Source of the DNA: DATIJJ01 sp035478795
Lineage (GTDB): Bacteria > Pseudomonadota > Gammaproteobacteria > DSM-16500
Assembly (NCBI GenBank): GCA_035478795.1
Contig: DATIJJ010000002.1
Coordinates: 4,043 to 68,042 of the forward strand
Length of the DNA: 64,000 nt
Direction of reading: 5' to 3'
Position 1 is the first letter of the stretch, and each line of letters begins with the position of its first letter. Under the pieces are notes generated by a model. The model was not told where the DNA came from and did no database searches. It saw only the letters and a program-made list of their open reading frames with translations. The position numbers were made by a program, and so were the translations under genes. This document shows positions 37,154 to 46,148 of the stretch, piece by piece.

Positions 37154-38236
37154 TCAGCCCTTGCGAATTTTTTCAATGGCCTCCTGACGCGCGCGATCCA
37201 GCTGCTCGCCAATTTCTTTCCCTTTAAAAACAGCAGCTATTTTTTTAACATCCACGGATTTTGCAGCAAGAAAATACGTTTCAACGGTGCGGGCCGCCTC
37301 ATCATTTTGGGTAATGATTCGACAAGCCAGTACAAACTGGCGCATGCGTTCTTCCCGACGAAAGGCATCCAGATCACGAAACAGGGCAATCACATTTTTT
37401 TCCTGGTCAATCGTATTGTATTGTCCAACGTATTTTGCAACCAGTAACGCGAGCTCACGGTAATCACCCGGCAGCCGATAACGATCGGATAATTCCTGAA
37501 TGTCTAAAACCGTCAAATCATGCAATAACACAGCCAGACGAATGCAGGGATCGCTGGTTAGAGAAACAGCGCGCTGCAATGCCTGCACCCCTTTGCCTGA
37601 TAAAACAATCGTTGGAAAAAGCTGCGGCAGCGCGGTGCAATCGGACAACACTTCAAAAAATTTTTCCGGATTTTTTTCAGTGAGCGATTTTTCCCATTCT
37701 TTCCAGACACGTTCTGGCACGAGAGCATCCAGTTCGCCGGAATGAACCATCTCAGTCATCAGGGCATTGGTTTCCGGCGCCACGCGAAATCCCGATTCAA
37801 AAAATCGCGCAGCAAATCGCGCGACCCGCAACACACGCACCGGATCTTCCACAAAAGCAGGTGATACATGACGCAGCCATTTATTTTCAATATCTGCCCG
37901 ACCGTGATATGGATCAAAAAATTCCCCATCCGGTTTTTTGGCAATGGCATTGATGGTCAAATCACGACGAATCAAATCTTCTTCGAGCGAAACCGCTGGC
38001 GATGTATCAAATTGAAATCCGGTATAGCCGCGCCCCACCTTGCGCTCGGTGCGCGCCAGTGCATATTCCTCACCGGTTTCCGGGTGCAAAAAAACCGGAA
38101 AATCTTTCCCGACCTTGCGAAACCCCCGTTTCAGCATTTGTTCCGGTGTCGCACCCACTACCACCCAATCTTTTTCCTGCACGGGGCGACCCAGCAACTC
38201 ATCGCGCACAGCGCCACCCACCAGATATATCTTCAT
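37154..38236 (-). CDS. cca: CCA tRNA nucleotidyltransferase
   Basis: The enzyme adds or repairs the 3' CCA of tRNAs. The 360 residues have GGAVRDELLGRPVQEKDWVVVG, the catalytic acidic pair and RRDLTINAIA of class II enzymes. The C-terminal HD region is present only in part (LLHDL), and the protein is shorter than E. coli Cca (412 residues). The encoded CCA of the nearby tRNA suggests a repair role for at least that tRNA. Confidence 0.96.
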   Translation of the reverse strand: MKIYLVGGAVRDELLGRPVQEKDWVVVGATPEQMLKRGFRKVGKDFPVFLHPETGEEYALARTERKVGRGYTGFQFDTSPAVSLEEDLIRRDLTINAIAKKPDGEFFDPYHGRADIENKWLRHVSPAFVEDPVRVLRVARFAARFFESGFRVAPETNALMTEMVHSGELDALVPERVWKEWEKSLTEKNPEKFFEVLSDCTALPQLFPTIVLSGKGVQALQRAVSLTSDPCIRLAVLLHDLTVLDIQELSDRYRLPGDYRELALLVAKYVGQYNTIDQEKNVIALFRDLDAFRREERMRQFVLACRIITQNDEAARTVETYFLAAKSVDVKKIAAVFKGKEIGEQLDRARQEAIEKIRKG

Positions 38237-38282
38237 ACACTTTCCAATTGCGAATGATGGTCGATGATACCATAATGGCCCG

Positions 38283-39218
38283 ATGAAAAATAAAAAACAG
38301 TTTTATCATGAACCCAAATTACATGGCGGAGAACGTGAAGGGCTCCTCGTTACCACGTTTGGTGCTACGGGCGAAATTGAAAATGAGGAAGGCGACATCA
38401 TCCGCTGTCATATCCGCAAAAATGCCGATCCTGTTGTAACCGGCGATCGGGTTTACTGGCTGCCGGAATCGCAAGGGACCGGCGTGATTCTCGGCCATTT
38501 ACCTCGAAAATCACTGCTCGCACGTCCTGAAAACGCACACCGGTTAAAACTCATTGCAGCGAACCTTGATGCCATTATTATCGTATCGGCACCGCCGCCG
38601 GTTTTATCTGAAGAAATGATTGATCGCTATCTGGTTGCGTCTGAAACCGTTAACATCCAGCCGGTGATTTTATTAAATAAAATTGACCTGCTCGATGAAT
38701 CACAAAAAAACAGCGTGGAAAAACAACTGTCTGTCTGGAAAAAAACGGGTTATCCCGTGATCGGGTCCAGTACGGTTACACGCGATGGACTGATCGAACT
38801 CAATACCTTTCTGCAAAATAAAACGTGTGCTCTGGTCGGTGCATCAGGCGTTGGAAAATCATCCATTATCAGCGCTCTTTTGCCTGGATCTGTCATTCGG
38901 GTTGGCGAAGTCTCTGCAAAAGGCGCCGGCAAACACACCACCACGACCACGCATTTATATCACTTGCCAAACGGCGGTAATCTGATTGACTCACCGGGTG
39001 TCCGTGAATTTGGACTCTGGCACATGGATAAAAATGACATCCTCGCCGGATTTATTGAATTCAGACCGTTCATTCATCACTGTCAATTTCGAAATTGCCA
39101 ACACGGGGCAGAACCCGGTTGCGCCATTCAGGAAGCATTAAAAACAAAAAAAATTGATGAACGGCGTTATGCGAGTTATTTAAAAATTGTGAGCAGTCTC
39201 AGGAAAAAAAAGTCGTAG
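38283..39218 (+). CDS. rsgA: Small-subunit ribosome biogenesis GTPase RsgA
   Basis: RsgA is a circularly permuted GTPase that releases RbfA late in 30S assembly. The 311 residues show the OB fold, then G4 (LLNKIDLL), then G1 (GASGVGKSSI) and G3 (DSPGVREFG), then the zinc knuckle (HHCQFRNCQHGAEPGC). It is divergent from cca and its 3' end overlaps the convergent aldo/keto reductase gene by 20 bases. Confidence 0.97.
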   Translation: MKNKKQFYHEPKLHGGEREGLLVTTFGATGEIENEEGDIIRCHIRKNADPVVTGDRVYWLPESQGTGVILGHLPRKSLLARPENAHRLKLIAANLDAIIIVSAPPPVLSEEMIDRYLVASETVNIQPVILLNKIDLLDESQKNSVEKQLSVWKKTGYPVIGSSTVTRDGLIELNTFLQNKTCALVGASGVGKSSIISALLPGSVIRVGEVSAKGAGKHTTTTTHLYHLPNGGNLIDSPGVREFGLWHMDKNDILAGFIEFRPFIHHCQFRNCQHGAEPGCAIQEALKTKKIDERRYASYLKIVSSLRKKKS

Positions 39219-39984
39219 CACACCGCACCGTGTGTTCAAGATGCGTCTTTTGCAGCGTGCCGGTGATCACACCACTCACACCTTTTTCAGAAAAAATAAA
39301 TTTTAGTGATGCCATGACAGGATCGCTCCCCGGCATTTTTTCAAGATGGCCACTTGCAAACGCTTTTTTGATCAACACACCTTTCTGTTTTTGCGACGCA
39401 TACGCAATGACAGATTGTTCATCGGTATATAATAAATTATGTGTCACCATGACGACGTCCGAATGATCTACCGCAAGCATCCCGCCATCCACTGTTTTAG
39501 TCGACATGCCATAAGCACGGAGCATACCTTTTTGTTTAAGTTTTGCGAGCGTTTCAAAAACCATTTCTTCCTTGATTAATCTGACATCATCACCATCGGA
39601 ATGCACCAGCACAATATCGAGATAATCTGTTTTCAGGCGACGCAAACTGCGCTCGACACTCTGCTGAATCGCTTTCGCTGAAAAATCAAAATGCGACTGG
39701 CCATTGATATAGTCTTCGCCCACCTTGGTGCATAAAATCCAGTGGTGACGATGCGATAACAATTTTCCGAGGCGTTCCTCACTGGTGCCATAAGCCGGTG
39801 CGGTATCCAGCAAATTAATGCCGAGTGTTTCGGCGTGTGATAATAACGCCTGAATTTCACGGTCCGTCGGCAATTCAAACGGAGCAGGATATTTCACACC
39901 CTGATTACGACCGAACTTCACCGTACCAAGGCCCACGCGCGCAATTTCCAAACCCGAACTGCCCAATTGTATTTTCGGCATCAT
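39199..39984 (-). CDS. Aldo/keto reductase
   Basis: An NADPH-dependent oxidoreductase of 261 residues. The catalytic tetrad is visible: Asp and Tyr in NLLDTAPAYGTSEERLG, Lys in LCTKVGE and His in VLVHSDGDD. The start is ATG 39984 or 39981, both overlapping the stop of the upstream oxidoreductase (ATGATG). The substrate cannot be told. Confidence 0.92.
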   Translation of the reverse strand: MMPKIQLGSSGLEIARVGLGTVKFGRNQGVKYPAPFELPTDREIQALLSHAETLGINLLDTAPAYGTSEERLGKLLSHRHHWILCTKVGEDYINGQSHFDFSAKAIQQSVERSLRRLKTDYLDIVLVHSDGDDVRLIKEEMVFETLAKLKQKGMLRAYGMSTKTVDGGMLAVDHSDVVMVTHNLLYTDEQSVIAYASQKQKGVLIKKAFASGHLEKMPGSDPVMASLKFIFSEKGVSGVITGTLQKTHLEHTVRCATTFFS

Positions 39985-41183
39985 AGCAATTGATCCCACA
40001 TCGGTCTTGCAAACGCCGGCATCGGCCATGCGCGCATTTCACGCATATCCGGTTTGTCCGTTTTGATATTTTCACCCTGTAAACATTGAATCACCCGTTC
40101 TGCGAGAAGCGGCGCAAACGCGAGTTTGGTGGGCCAGGTCACAATATGATTTTCAATTTCCTCGACATGACAGGAATCAGGACGCTTGCCGCCTGGTTGC
40201 ATCGCTTCGGCACGACTCACCATGAATGTCGCAAACTCCACGTTTGAAAAATCAAGCCACGGAAATAATTCCTGCAATTCCTGACGCGCGAGCGCGATTT
40301 GTTCTGCCGCGTCGCGCTTCACGCCTTCCTCGGCCAATTGTCCGCCGATATACCAGGCATATTTTCCATCGGCTGTTCGATGCGTTGTAATGGTCACGCG
40401 CGGTGTCATACCTAATCCCACACAATGTGCATACACTTCATCCGAAAAATCGTGTTTCGCGATCACCATGTGTAATGGACGCAATTGCATATCAACTGAT
40501 TGTCCGGTCAATTTTTTCAATATAACACCATTGCCTGCCCCTGCTGCAAAAATATATTTTTTTGCTTTCAGAAAAAGAGGCTGCATGGGCGCTGCATGAA
40601 TTTCAAATGAAACAAGACGATTATGTTCATCAAATTGCAACTGATTTTCCTGAACGGGATCAATTTTAAAAATAACATCCTGATTGGGTTTCACCAGTTC
40701 GCGGATGAGTGCATGCACATCAATCACCATTTCATCCAGCGAATAAACCTGTCCTTTAAATTCCGGATGTTGAAAAATAGCGGGAAATTCCGAGTGATCC
40801 AGTGATTTAACATTACCCTTCAGTGTGAAACTTGCAAAAAAACCGGCGAGACGCGATGTCAATGCCGCAGTCGTCCAGAGATATTGGTGATGCGATAAAA
40901 CCGGCACGTCCCGCAAATCAATGGGACCTTCACCGCGAAAACAGGATTGCCAGACATCGGGCATGGTCGCAATGGATTCGGAAGCCTTCGTCATGACGCC
41001 ATGCAAGGCATACTTGACGCCACCATGAATAATGCCTTGTGCCTTGTGGGTCTGTTCACCCCCAAGCGTTGCCGATTCCAGCAACATCACGGAATACCCT
41101 TCCTGGCGCAATTGATTAAGTAGCCAAAGACCGGTGATGCCTCCACCGATAATGGCTATATCTGTTTCTACCGTTTTATTCAT
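39981..41183 (-). CDS. FAD-dependent oxidoreductase, GlpD/DAO family
   Basis: A 400-residue flavoprotein with the FAD motif IAIIGGGITGLWLLNQL at the N-terminus and the DAO fold. The LESATLGGEQTHKAQGIIHGG segment resembles glycerol-3-phosphate dehydrogenase-like proteins. It may oxidise a hydroxy acid or polyol phosphate; the exact substrate is unknown. It is translationally coupled to the aldo/keto reductase, so the two may act on linked carbonyl and alcohol forms. Confidence 0.88.
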   Translation of the reverse strand: MNKTVETDIAIIGGGITGLWLLNQLRQEGYSVMLLESATLGGEQTHKAQGIIHGGVKYALHGVMTKASESIATMPDVWQSCFRGEGPIDLRDVPVLSHHQYLWTTAALTSRLAGFFASFTLKGNVKSLDHSEFPAIFQHPEFKGQVYSLDEMVIDVHALIRELVKPNQDVIFKIDPVQENQLQFDEHNRLVSFEIHAAPMQPLFLKAKKYIFAAGAGNGVILKKLTGQSVDMQLRPLHMVIAKHDFSDEVYAHCVGLGMTPRVTITTHRTADGKYAWYIGGQLAEEGVKRDAAEQIALARQELQELFPWLDFSNVEFATFMVSRAEAMQPGGKRPDSCHVEEIENHIVTWPTKLAFAPLLAERVIQCLQGENIKTDKPDMREMRAWPMPAFARPMWDQLL

Positions 41184-41298
41184 ACCCTGTCTCTGATCTT
41201 CGCGGAGGACACACTATACAGGAGCGGGTCAAACAATTTCTACAGCGTTTCAGGATTTAGTGATAAAATGCCGTTCATTTTGATGAGGGGAATCCACC

Positions 41299-42504
41299 AT
41301 GATCATACAACCCAAAATTCGCGGTTTTATCTGTACCACAGCCCATCCTGCCGGTTGTTTCAAGGCAGTGGAAGAACAGGTTAATTATGTCAAATCCTGC
41401 GGCACATTTCAGGGCCCGAAAAACGTCCTCGTGATTGGATCTTCAACCGGTTATGGTCTGGCCAGTCGAATTGCTGCCACATTTGGTGGTGGCGCAAAAA
41501 CCATTGGTGTTTTTTTTGAAAAGGAAGCGGATGACAAGCGCACCGCAACAGCCGGCTGGTATAACACCGCCGCTTTTGAAACACTCGCGCATCGTGATGG
41601 TCACTACGCAAAAAGTATCAATGGCGATGCCTTTTCGCATGCCATCAAACAACAAACAGCAAAACTCATTCGCGACGATTTAAAAAAAATTGATCTCGTG
41701 ATTTATAGTCTTGCATCCCCGAGACGTATTCATCCTGACACCGAACAGATTTTTTCATCTGTCTTAAAACCCATCGGAAAAAGTTACACGAGCAAAACCG
41801 TGGATGCCTTTCGGGGTGAAGTAAAAGACATTACGCTTGATGCTGCAACGGATGATGAAATTCAAAATACGATTGCAGTCATGGGCGGTGAAGATTGGGA
41901 AATGTGGATGGAATATCTTGCAAAAGAAAATCTGCTCGCAGACAAGGTAAAAACAGTTGCCTATTCTTATATCGGCCCGACATTGACGCATCCGATTTAT
42001 AAAGACGGCACGATTGGTCGCGCGAAAGATGATTTACGTGATTCCGCGAAAAAAATTGGCGAGCGATTAAAATCCTTACATGGCGAAGCGATTATTTCCG
42101 TAAATAAAGCCGTTGTGACACAAGCGAGCGCTGCGATTCCGGTCGTGCCATTGTATATTTCCCTGTTATTTAAAATCATGAAAGAAAAAGGCACGCACGA
42201 AGGTTGCATCGAGCAGATTGAGCGTCTCTTCAAGGATCATTTGTATTCGACGCATTCCGAACGTGATCGTGACGGCTACATTCGAATTGATGATCTGGAA
42301 ATGGCGGCTGATGTGCAACAAAAAATTGCTGCGTGCTGGCCAACCATTACAACAGAAAATCTTGCGGAATTATCTGACATTGAAGGTTATCGCAATGAAT
42401 TTTATCGGTTGTTTGGATTTAATATCCCGGGTTTGAATTATGAAATAGATGTGGATCCGAATGTGAAAATTGATTCACTCGAGCAAACAGTAGCGGATCA
42501 ATAG
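41299..42504 (+). CDS. fabV: Enoyl-[acyl-carrier-protein] reductase FabV
   Basis: FabV reduces enoyl-ACP (or trans-2-enoyl-CoA) with NADH in the last step of fatty-acid elongation. The 401 residues show the N-terminal IIQPKIRGFICTTAHPAGC, the long nucleotide loop VIGSSTGYGLASRIAATF and the catalytic Y-X8-K in YKDGTIGRAK. FabV enzymes are naturally resistant to triclosan. GAGGGG precedes the ATG. Confidence 0.96.
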   Translation: MIIQPKIRGFICTTAHPAGCFKAVEEQVNYVKSCGTFQGPKNVLVIGSSTGYGLASRIAATFGGGAKTIGVFFEKEADDKRTATAGWYNTAAFETLAHRDGHYAKSINGDAFSHAIKQQTAKLIRDDLKKIDLVIYSLASPRRIHPDTEQIFSSVLKPIGKSYTSKTVDAFRGEVKDITLDAATDDEIQNTIAVMGGEDWEMWMEYLAKENLLADKVKTVAYSYIGPTLTHPIYKDGTIGRAKDDLRDSAKKIGERLKSLHGEAIISVNKAVVTQASAAIPVVPLYISLLFKIMKEKGTHEGCIEQIERLFKDHLYSTHSERDRDGYIRIDDLEMAADVQQKIAACWPTITTENLAELSDIEGYRNEFYRLFGFNIPGLNYEIDVDPNVKIDSLEQTVADQ

Positions 42505-42508
42505 GGAA

Positions 42509-42604
42509 ATCCGAGCCGCGACCGTGAGGGAGCGTCACAGGTTCTGCAAAATATCAACGGAATTAGATAATACCGTGACGCTCCCTCACGGTCGCGGCTC
42601 GGAT
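42509..42604. repeat. Long palindromic repeat, 30-base arms
   Basis: Arms 42509-42538 and 42575-42604 are perfect reverse complements (core GAGCCGCGACCGTGAGGGAG) around a 36-base loop in which three more pairs can form. It begins four bases after the fabV stop and could end that transcript or be a REP/MITE-like element. Between it and the next promoter, 42605-42807 has no gene but carries GATTATAC three times (42642, 42695, 42758). Confidence 0.95.
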
Positions 42605-42807
42605 ACGTGCATCCTGACGCCAAAAATCGATTTAACTTAATGATTATACTACAAAATTCTACTATTTCGACTGAGGAGATATCTGTAACTATTTGATTAT
42701 ACAGAGAAATTTCAACATCGCGGCCCATGGTTTTGGATCTATTTTTTGCAACTTATTGATTATACTAGTATTTTTATTTTACCGTTTTTCGCCATTTTCA
42801 GCCTTTT

Positions 42808-42840
42808 CTTAATGTCATCTTAAGAAAAATCCGGTATTTT
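42808..42840 (+). promoter_or_regulatory. PmrA-box-like promoter of the ankyrin-like gene
   Basis: CTTAAT (42808-42813), five bases, CTTAAG (42819-42824) match YTTAAK-N5-YTTAAK. TATTTT (42835-42840) follows the second CTTAA core by 11 bases, the same spacing as in the promoter at 3074-3106; TATAAA at 42848 is an alternative -10. The leader to ATG 42877 would be about 30 bases. Confidence 0.65.
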
Positions 42841-42876
42841 ATCTGGATATAAATTAGTCAATTGAGGAAGTTAAGC

Positions 42877-44220
42877 ATGCAATCCGGCCACCAGCCCAGC
42901 CCTGGCTCTACATTTGATACAGCGCAATGGGTGGCAAGATACGAGTCTAACTCTCGTTCCACTGACGGTACTTGTCTGAAAACAACTGAAAAACTGACTC
43001 AGGAGATCCGGGATCACGCCTCTGTCTCTATCCTGTTTGAACTGGAAGATAACAATTTCTACGATGATTCTATTTTCTCGGTGCTTCTGAGTGCAGGCGT
43101 TTCGATAAATTCACAACACCCTGTTACAGGCGACACATTATTGCACAGGCTCGTCCGGGATAGTTTTCATACAACCGAAAACAACAGATGGACTATGATA
43201 GAGTGGATTTTATCAACAAAAAATCCTGATATTACTCTCAAAAACGCACAAGGCAAAACCTTCATACAGCTTGCTGCTGATAACAAATGGAATCACGTCA
43301 TACTCGATTGTCTCAAACGTAAAATGACAGATGCAGAAGATAAAGCAGGATTTGGTTATGCGGTATCATGTGCAATTAAAAATGGAACATACTGGCAGGT
43401 CGAGAATTTATTCAACGCAGGCATCCCAAAAAATACAAAACAACCTGAAGAAAAAAAACCGGAGGATGGTGATAACTATCTGCACCAGGCTGTCAGATCA
43501 GTAAATAACGAATCTGCCGCCAGTGCTTGTACCCGTACGATTGTCACGCTGTTATCATTTGATCCGGGTTATAAAATTTTTTCAGCAGAAAACAAGGCGG
43601 GAGAAACACCGGAACAATTAGCCAATAAATTGCGTGGCCTCCGCTTTACAACCTATGCTAAGGCTTATGACACCTATCTTAAGGGGGAAGCTTTAAAATC
43701 GGTTATTCTGTTAACGGTATTTGCTCAGGCCAGACGTCAGCAACAAAAACCAAAATGTTTCATGAGAAAGACGCCAGACATCATCCTGGAAGGACTCCTT
43801 CCCTGGTTGACAGATATCAATAGGATACTTTTAAAAAAAAATAACCCTCCCATTCAGGATACGATTGCTACGAGAATGCAATTTCTTGAAAAAAATAACG
43901 GAAATGATGAAGCCAGAAATGCAGCGACTGAATTTTTGGCAGATATTGAGAGAAGTGTTACACGAAAATACACCTGCTCAAAAGACACCGACACGTTAAT
44001 TGCCAGCTATAAAACAGCTTTGGCAAAAAGTGGTCGAGCAGTTGAGGCGATCAATGATGCAACAAAACACTATATGGCAGCAATTCAAAACCGCGAAACA
44101 ACATCACGTGGTTTGCTACAAAAACATGGTCTGATGAAACTGGCTAATAAAACATTTCCTGATTTTAATGATTTTCCCACGAGCCCTGATGGTTTCTGGA
44201 AACGGGTGTTATTCAGATAA
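42877..44220 (+). CDS. Ankyrin-like repeat protein, candidate effector
   Basis: A 447-residue protein starting at ATG 42877 (GAGGAAG about eight bases upstream); the frame opens 15 bases earlier at a TTG that lies on the ribosome-binding site. Residues about 60-160 hold two or three ankyrin-like units (VLLSAGVSINSQHPVTGDTL, WILSTKNPDITLKNAQGKTF, QLAADNKWNHVIL). A weaker unit follows near 195-265. The C-terminal half is helical and unrecognised. No signal peptide is present. Ankyrin proteins behind a PmrA box are typical Dot/Icm effectors in Legionella and Coxiella; that function is inferred. Confidence 0.88.
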   Translation: MQSGHQPSPGSTFDTAQWVARYESNSRSTDGTCLKTTEKLTQEIRDHASVSILFELEDNNFYDDSIFSVLLSAGVSINSQHPVTGDTLLHRLVRDSFHTTENNRWTMIEWILSTKNPDITLKNAQGKTFIQLAADNKWNHVILDCLKRKMTDAEDKAGFGYAVSCAIKNGTYWQVENLFNAGIPKNTKQPEEKKPEDGDNYLHQAVRSVNNESAASACTRTIVTLLSFDPGYKIFSAENKAGETPEQLANKLRGLRFTTYAKAYDTYLKGEALKSVILLTVFAQARRQQQKPKCFMRKTPDIILEGLLPWLTDINRILLKKNNPPIQDTIATRMQFLEKNNGNDEARNAATEFLADIERSVTRKYTCSKDTDTLIASYKTALAKSGRAVEAINDATKHYMAAIQNRETTSRGLLQKHGLMKLANKTFPDFNDFPTSPDGFWKRVLFR

Positions 44221-44227
44221 CCACACA

Positions 44228-45520
44228 TCACAACAAAATCGCCTTGAAATCCGTCGCGAGGCGCTGCAAATCCAGTTTATTCAGAAACAACGAATAACAC
44301 ATCCACGCACTCAACGCCGCGAGATCCTGAAACTGCGGCGGCACATAACGCGGTGGCACAACGATACCTTCCTCCACGAGATCCCCAATGATGTGAATGT
44401 CTTCCAGTGTTGTTTTACCGACAAACAAGAGTGGGATATTTGAAACAAGCCCGCGCTGCACGGCAAGACGCACGTAGTTATAAATTAAAATAAATCCCTT
44501 GCTGTACGATAAATCCTTGGTGAAAGGACCGCCCGCGGGCGTACTGCCACGAAACACACGTGTGGTTGAATGATAACTGTCAATCTCTTCCAACCCCTGC
44601 TCGCGATAAAAATTAAAAACATCCAGAAAATTCGCACCTTCTTCCGCCATATTAACAGCCGTAATACGATTGGTGAGACGCTTCACGCGCTTTGGATAGG
44701 ATGAAAACGTAAAGACTTCTGTGATAATCGCAAGCCCTTCCTGGGTGATGGTCGATGACGGCGGACCTTTACTTAAGAATGTACAAACCGGTTGCGCCAT
44801 CCCGTTCAACGTCGTTCCAAGATGCACCCAGCCTTCATGAATTTCAAATACCCGAATTTCACGTTCACTAAACATGTAACCCGCGTGAATTTTAATGCGA
44901 TCAGCACCCGCTGCCGCATCCGCTACAATCCCGTCACTTAATTCCACACGCGGGCCGCGGCCATTCCCCGTAAAATAACCGGCAAGCCGCTCCATCAAAA
45001 TCGCAACGGTTTCTTCACTCGTAAAAATTTTATCATCCGCACGTGTCGCGACGCGCTCTTTCAAATTGGATAACGTATTCGTCACGAGGGTTGCAAGATC
45101 ATTTAAAGTCGGCGCACCAATGTGAAAGGCATCTTCCGAACTGCCGTAAAGTTCCTGCGAAATTTCCGTGAATTTTTTCGTACCGCGCGCCATCAAAAGA
45201 TGCACCACACGCGTATATTCACGACACATGCGCTGCATGATACTGCCAACTCCACTGTATTGACCGAGCTTCCTTCGAATGTTGCGTTCAATTTCATGAA
45301 ATTCCGCTATTTTTTCACGCGGATTAAATGACAGCGGATTTTTTTCCTGATAATACTGCGGAGAAACATGCGGCAGTTTTTTGCATTTGTGTTTGAAAAA
45401 ATGTTGCTGGACATCCAGATCCCATTTGATCGCATCCAGAATGCGTATGGGTTTTTGCGCAGCAACAATCAGCTCGGACAATTCATAAATAACTTTTTGG
45501 TACTCGCCGTCACCCGACAT
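44228..45520 (-). CDS. QEGLA-motif protein (DUF1704, MATCAP-like metallopeptidase)
   Basis: A 430-residue protein of the family named for the motif QEGLA, seen here in TITQEGLAIITEVFTF near residue 260. It also has HEXXXH (HEGWVH near 230), the zinc motif of the human microtubule-associated tyrosine carboxypeptidase MATCAP, which is a member of this family. Bacterial members are often labelled flavohemoglobin expression-modulating proteins, with little biochemistry. The gene is convergent with the ankyrin-like gene (seven-base gap). Its bacterial substrate is unknown. Confidence 0.88.
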   Translation of the reverse strand: MSGDGEYQKVIYELSELIVAAQKPIRILDAIKWDLDVQQHFFKHKCKKLPHVSPQYYQEKNPLSFNPREKIAEFHEIERNIRRKLGQYSGVGSIMQRMCREYTRVVHLLMARGTKKFTEISQELYGSSEDAFHIGAPTLNDLATLVTNTLSNLKERVATRADDKIFTSEETVAILMERLAGYFTGNGRGPRVELSDGIVADAAAGADRIKIHAGYMFSEREIRVFEIHEGWVHLGTTLNGMAQPVCTFLSKGPPSSTITQEGLAIITEVFTFSSYPKRVKRLTNRITAVNMAEEGANFLDVFNFYREQGLEEIDSYHSTTRVFRGSTPAGGPFTKDLSYSKGFILIYNYVRLAVQRGLVSNIPLLFVGKTTLEDIHIIGDLVEEGIVVPPRYVPPQFQDLAALSAWMCYSLFLNKLDLQRLATDFKAILL

Positions 45521-45590
45521 AAATAATCCATTTTTATCATTCAGTCATGGTAACAAGAATAACGACGACGTAGCAACCTGTTACGCGACA

Positions 45591-45857
45591 TTACAACAGG
45601 CCAAATTTTTTCAGTTTCGCCCGTAACGTACCGCGTGATAAACCGAGAATACGCGCTGTTTCGGATTGATTATTGCGCGTGAATTTCATCACTGCCACAA
45701 TCAGCGGTTCCTCAATTTCATCCAGAAAAAAATCGTGCACATGGCGGGGATCTTCACCCCGAAGATTGTTGAAATAATGCTGCATGACTTCGGTCACGTT
45801 TTCACGCAACGAAACCGGGGTAGAGTCAGCGTAGGGGTTTTGCCGGTTTTTATCCAT
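45591..45857 (-). CDS. fis: DNA-binding protein Fis
   Basis: Fis is a nucleoid protein and transcription factor. The 88 residues carry the C-terminal helix-turn-helix (NQSETARILGLSRGTLRAKLKKFGLL) and the core HDFFLDEIEEPLIVAVM. In enterobacteria fis follows dusB; here it follows a DksA-like gene by 15 bases. AAGGATG precedes the ATG. Confidence 0.95.
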   Translation of the reverse strand: MDKNRQNPYADSTPVSLRENVTEVMQHYFNNLRGEDPRHVHDFFLDEIEEPLIVAVMKFTRNNQSETARILGLSRGTLRAKLKKFGLL

Positions 45858-45872
45858 AAAACATCCTTATGT

Positions 45873-46085
45873 TCAGGCGAACATCGATTTGCGGCGCTCA
45901 ATCGCTTCCGCACACTCAATACACAATTTAAAACCCAGAGAACGTCGCGCCATGGGAATTTTTTCTCCACATTCCGTGCATGCCTTCGGACCCATTTTAC
46001 CGTCTGTTTGCTGACGCATTTTACTCAGCACACTTAACACTTCATTGGCAATCAGGTCGTTTGCAATATCAGCTTCATCAGCCAT
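45873..46085 (-). CDS. DksA/TraR-type zinc-finger protein
   Basis: A 70-residue protein from ATG 46085. The four Cys of the C4 zinc finger are in CTECGEKIP and LCIECAEAIERR, as in the small TraR/YbiI group that lacks the long DksA coiled coil. Such proteins may modify RNA polymerase at rRNA and amino-acid promoters. An upstream GTG (46097) or TTG start nearer GGAG is possible. It is co-directional with fis, so two growth-phase regulators may share a transcript. Confidence 0.88.
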   Translation of the reverse strand: MADEADIANDLIANEVLSVLSKMRQQTDGKMGPKACTECGEKIPMARRSLGFKLCIECAEAIERRKSMFA

Positions 46086-46148
46086 ACTCAAAAACACTCC
46101 AGAACAAAAGGACGGGGATTATACGTCAAGAGTCCCAAATGTCAAAGG

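Noticed and set aside
37084..37212. 43-codon N-terminal extension of the DsbA-family gene
   Set aside because: It would precede a clear signal peptide; GGAGGA stands directly before ATG 37083.
42498..42728. Open frame of 76 codons on the minus strand
   Set aside because: It is a read-through of the palindrome at 42509-42604 and its AT-rich flank, with no family match or start signals.
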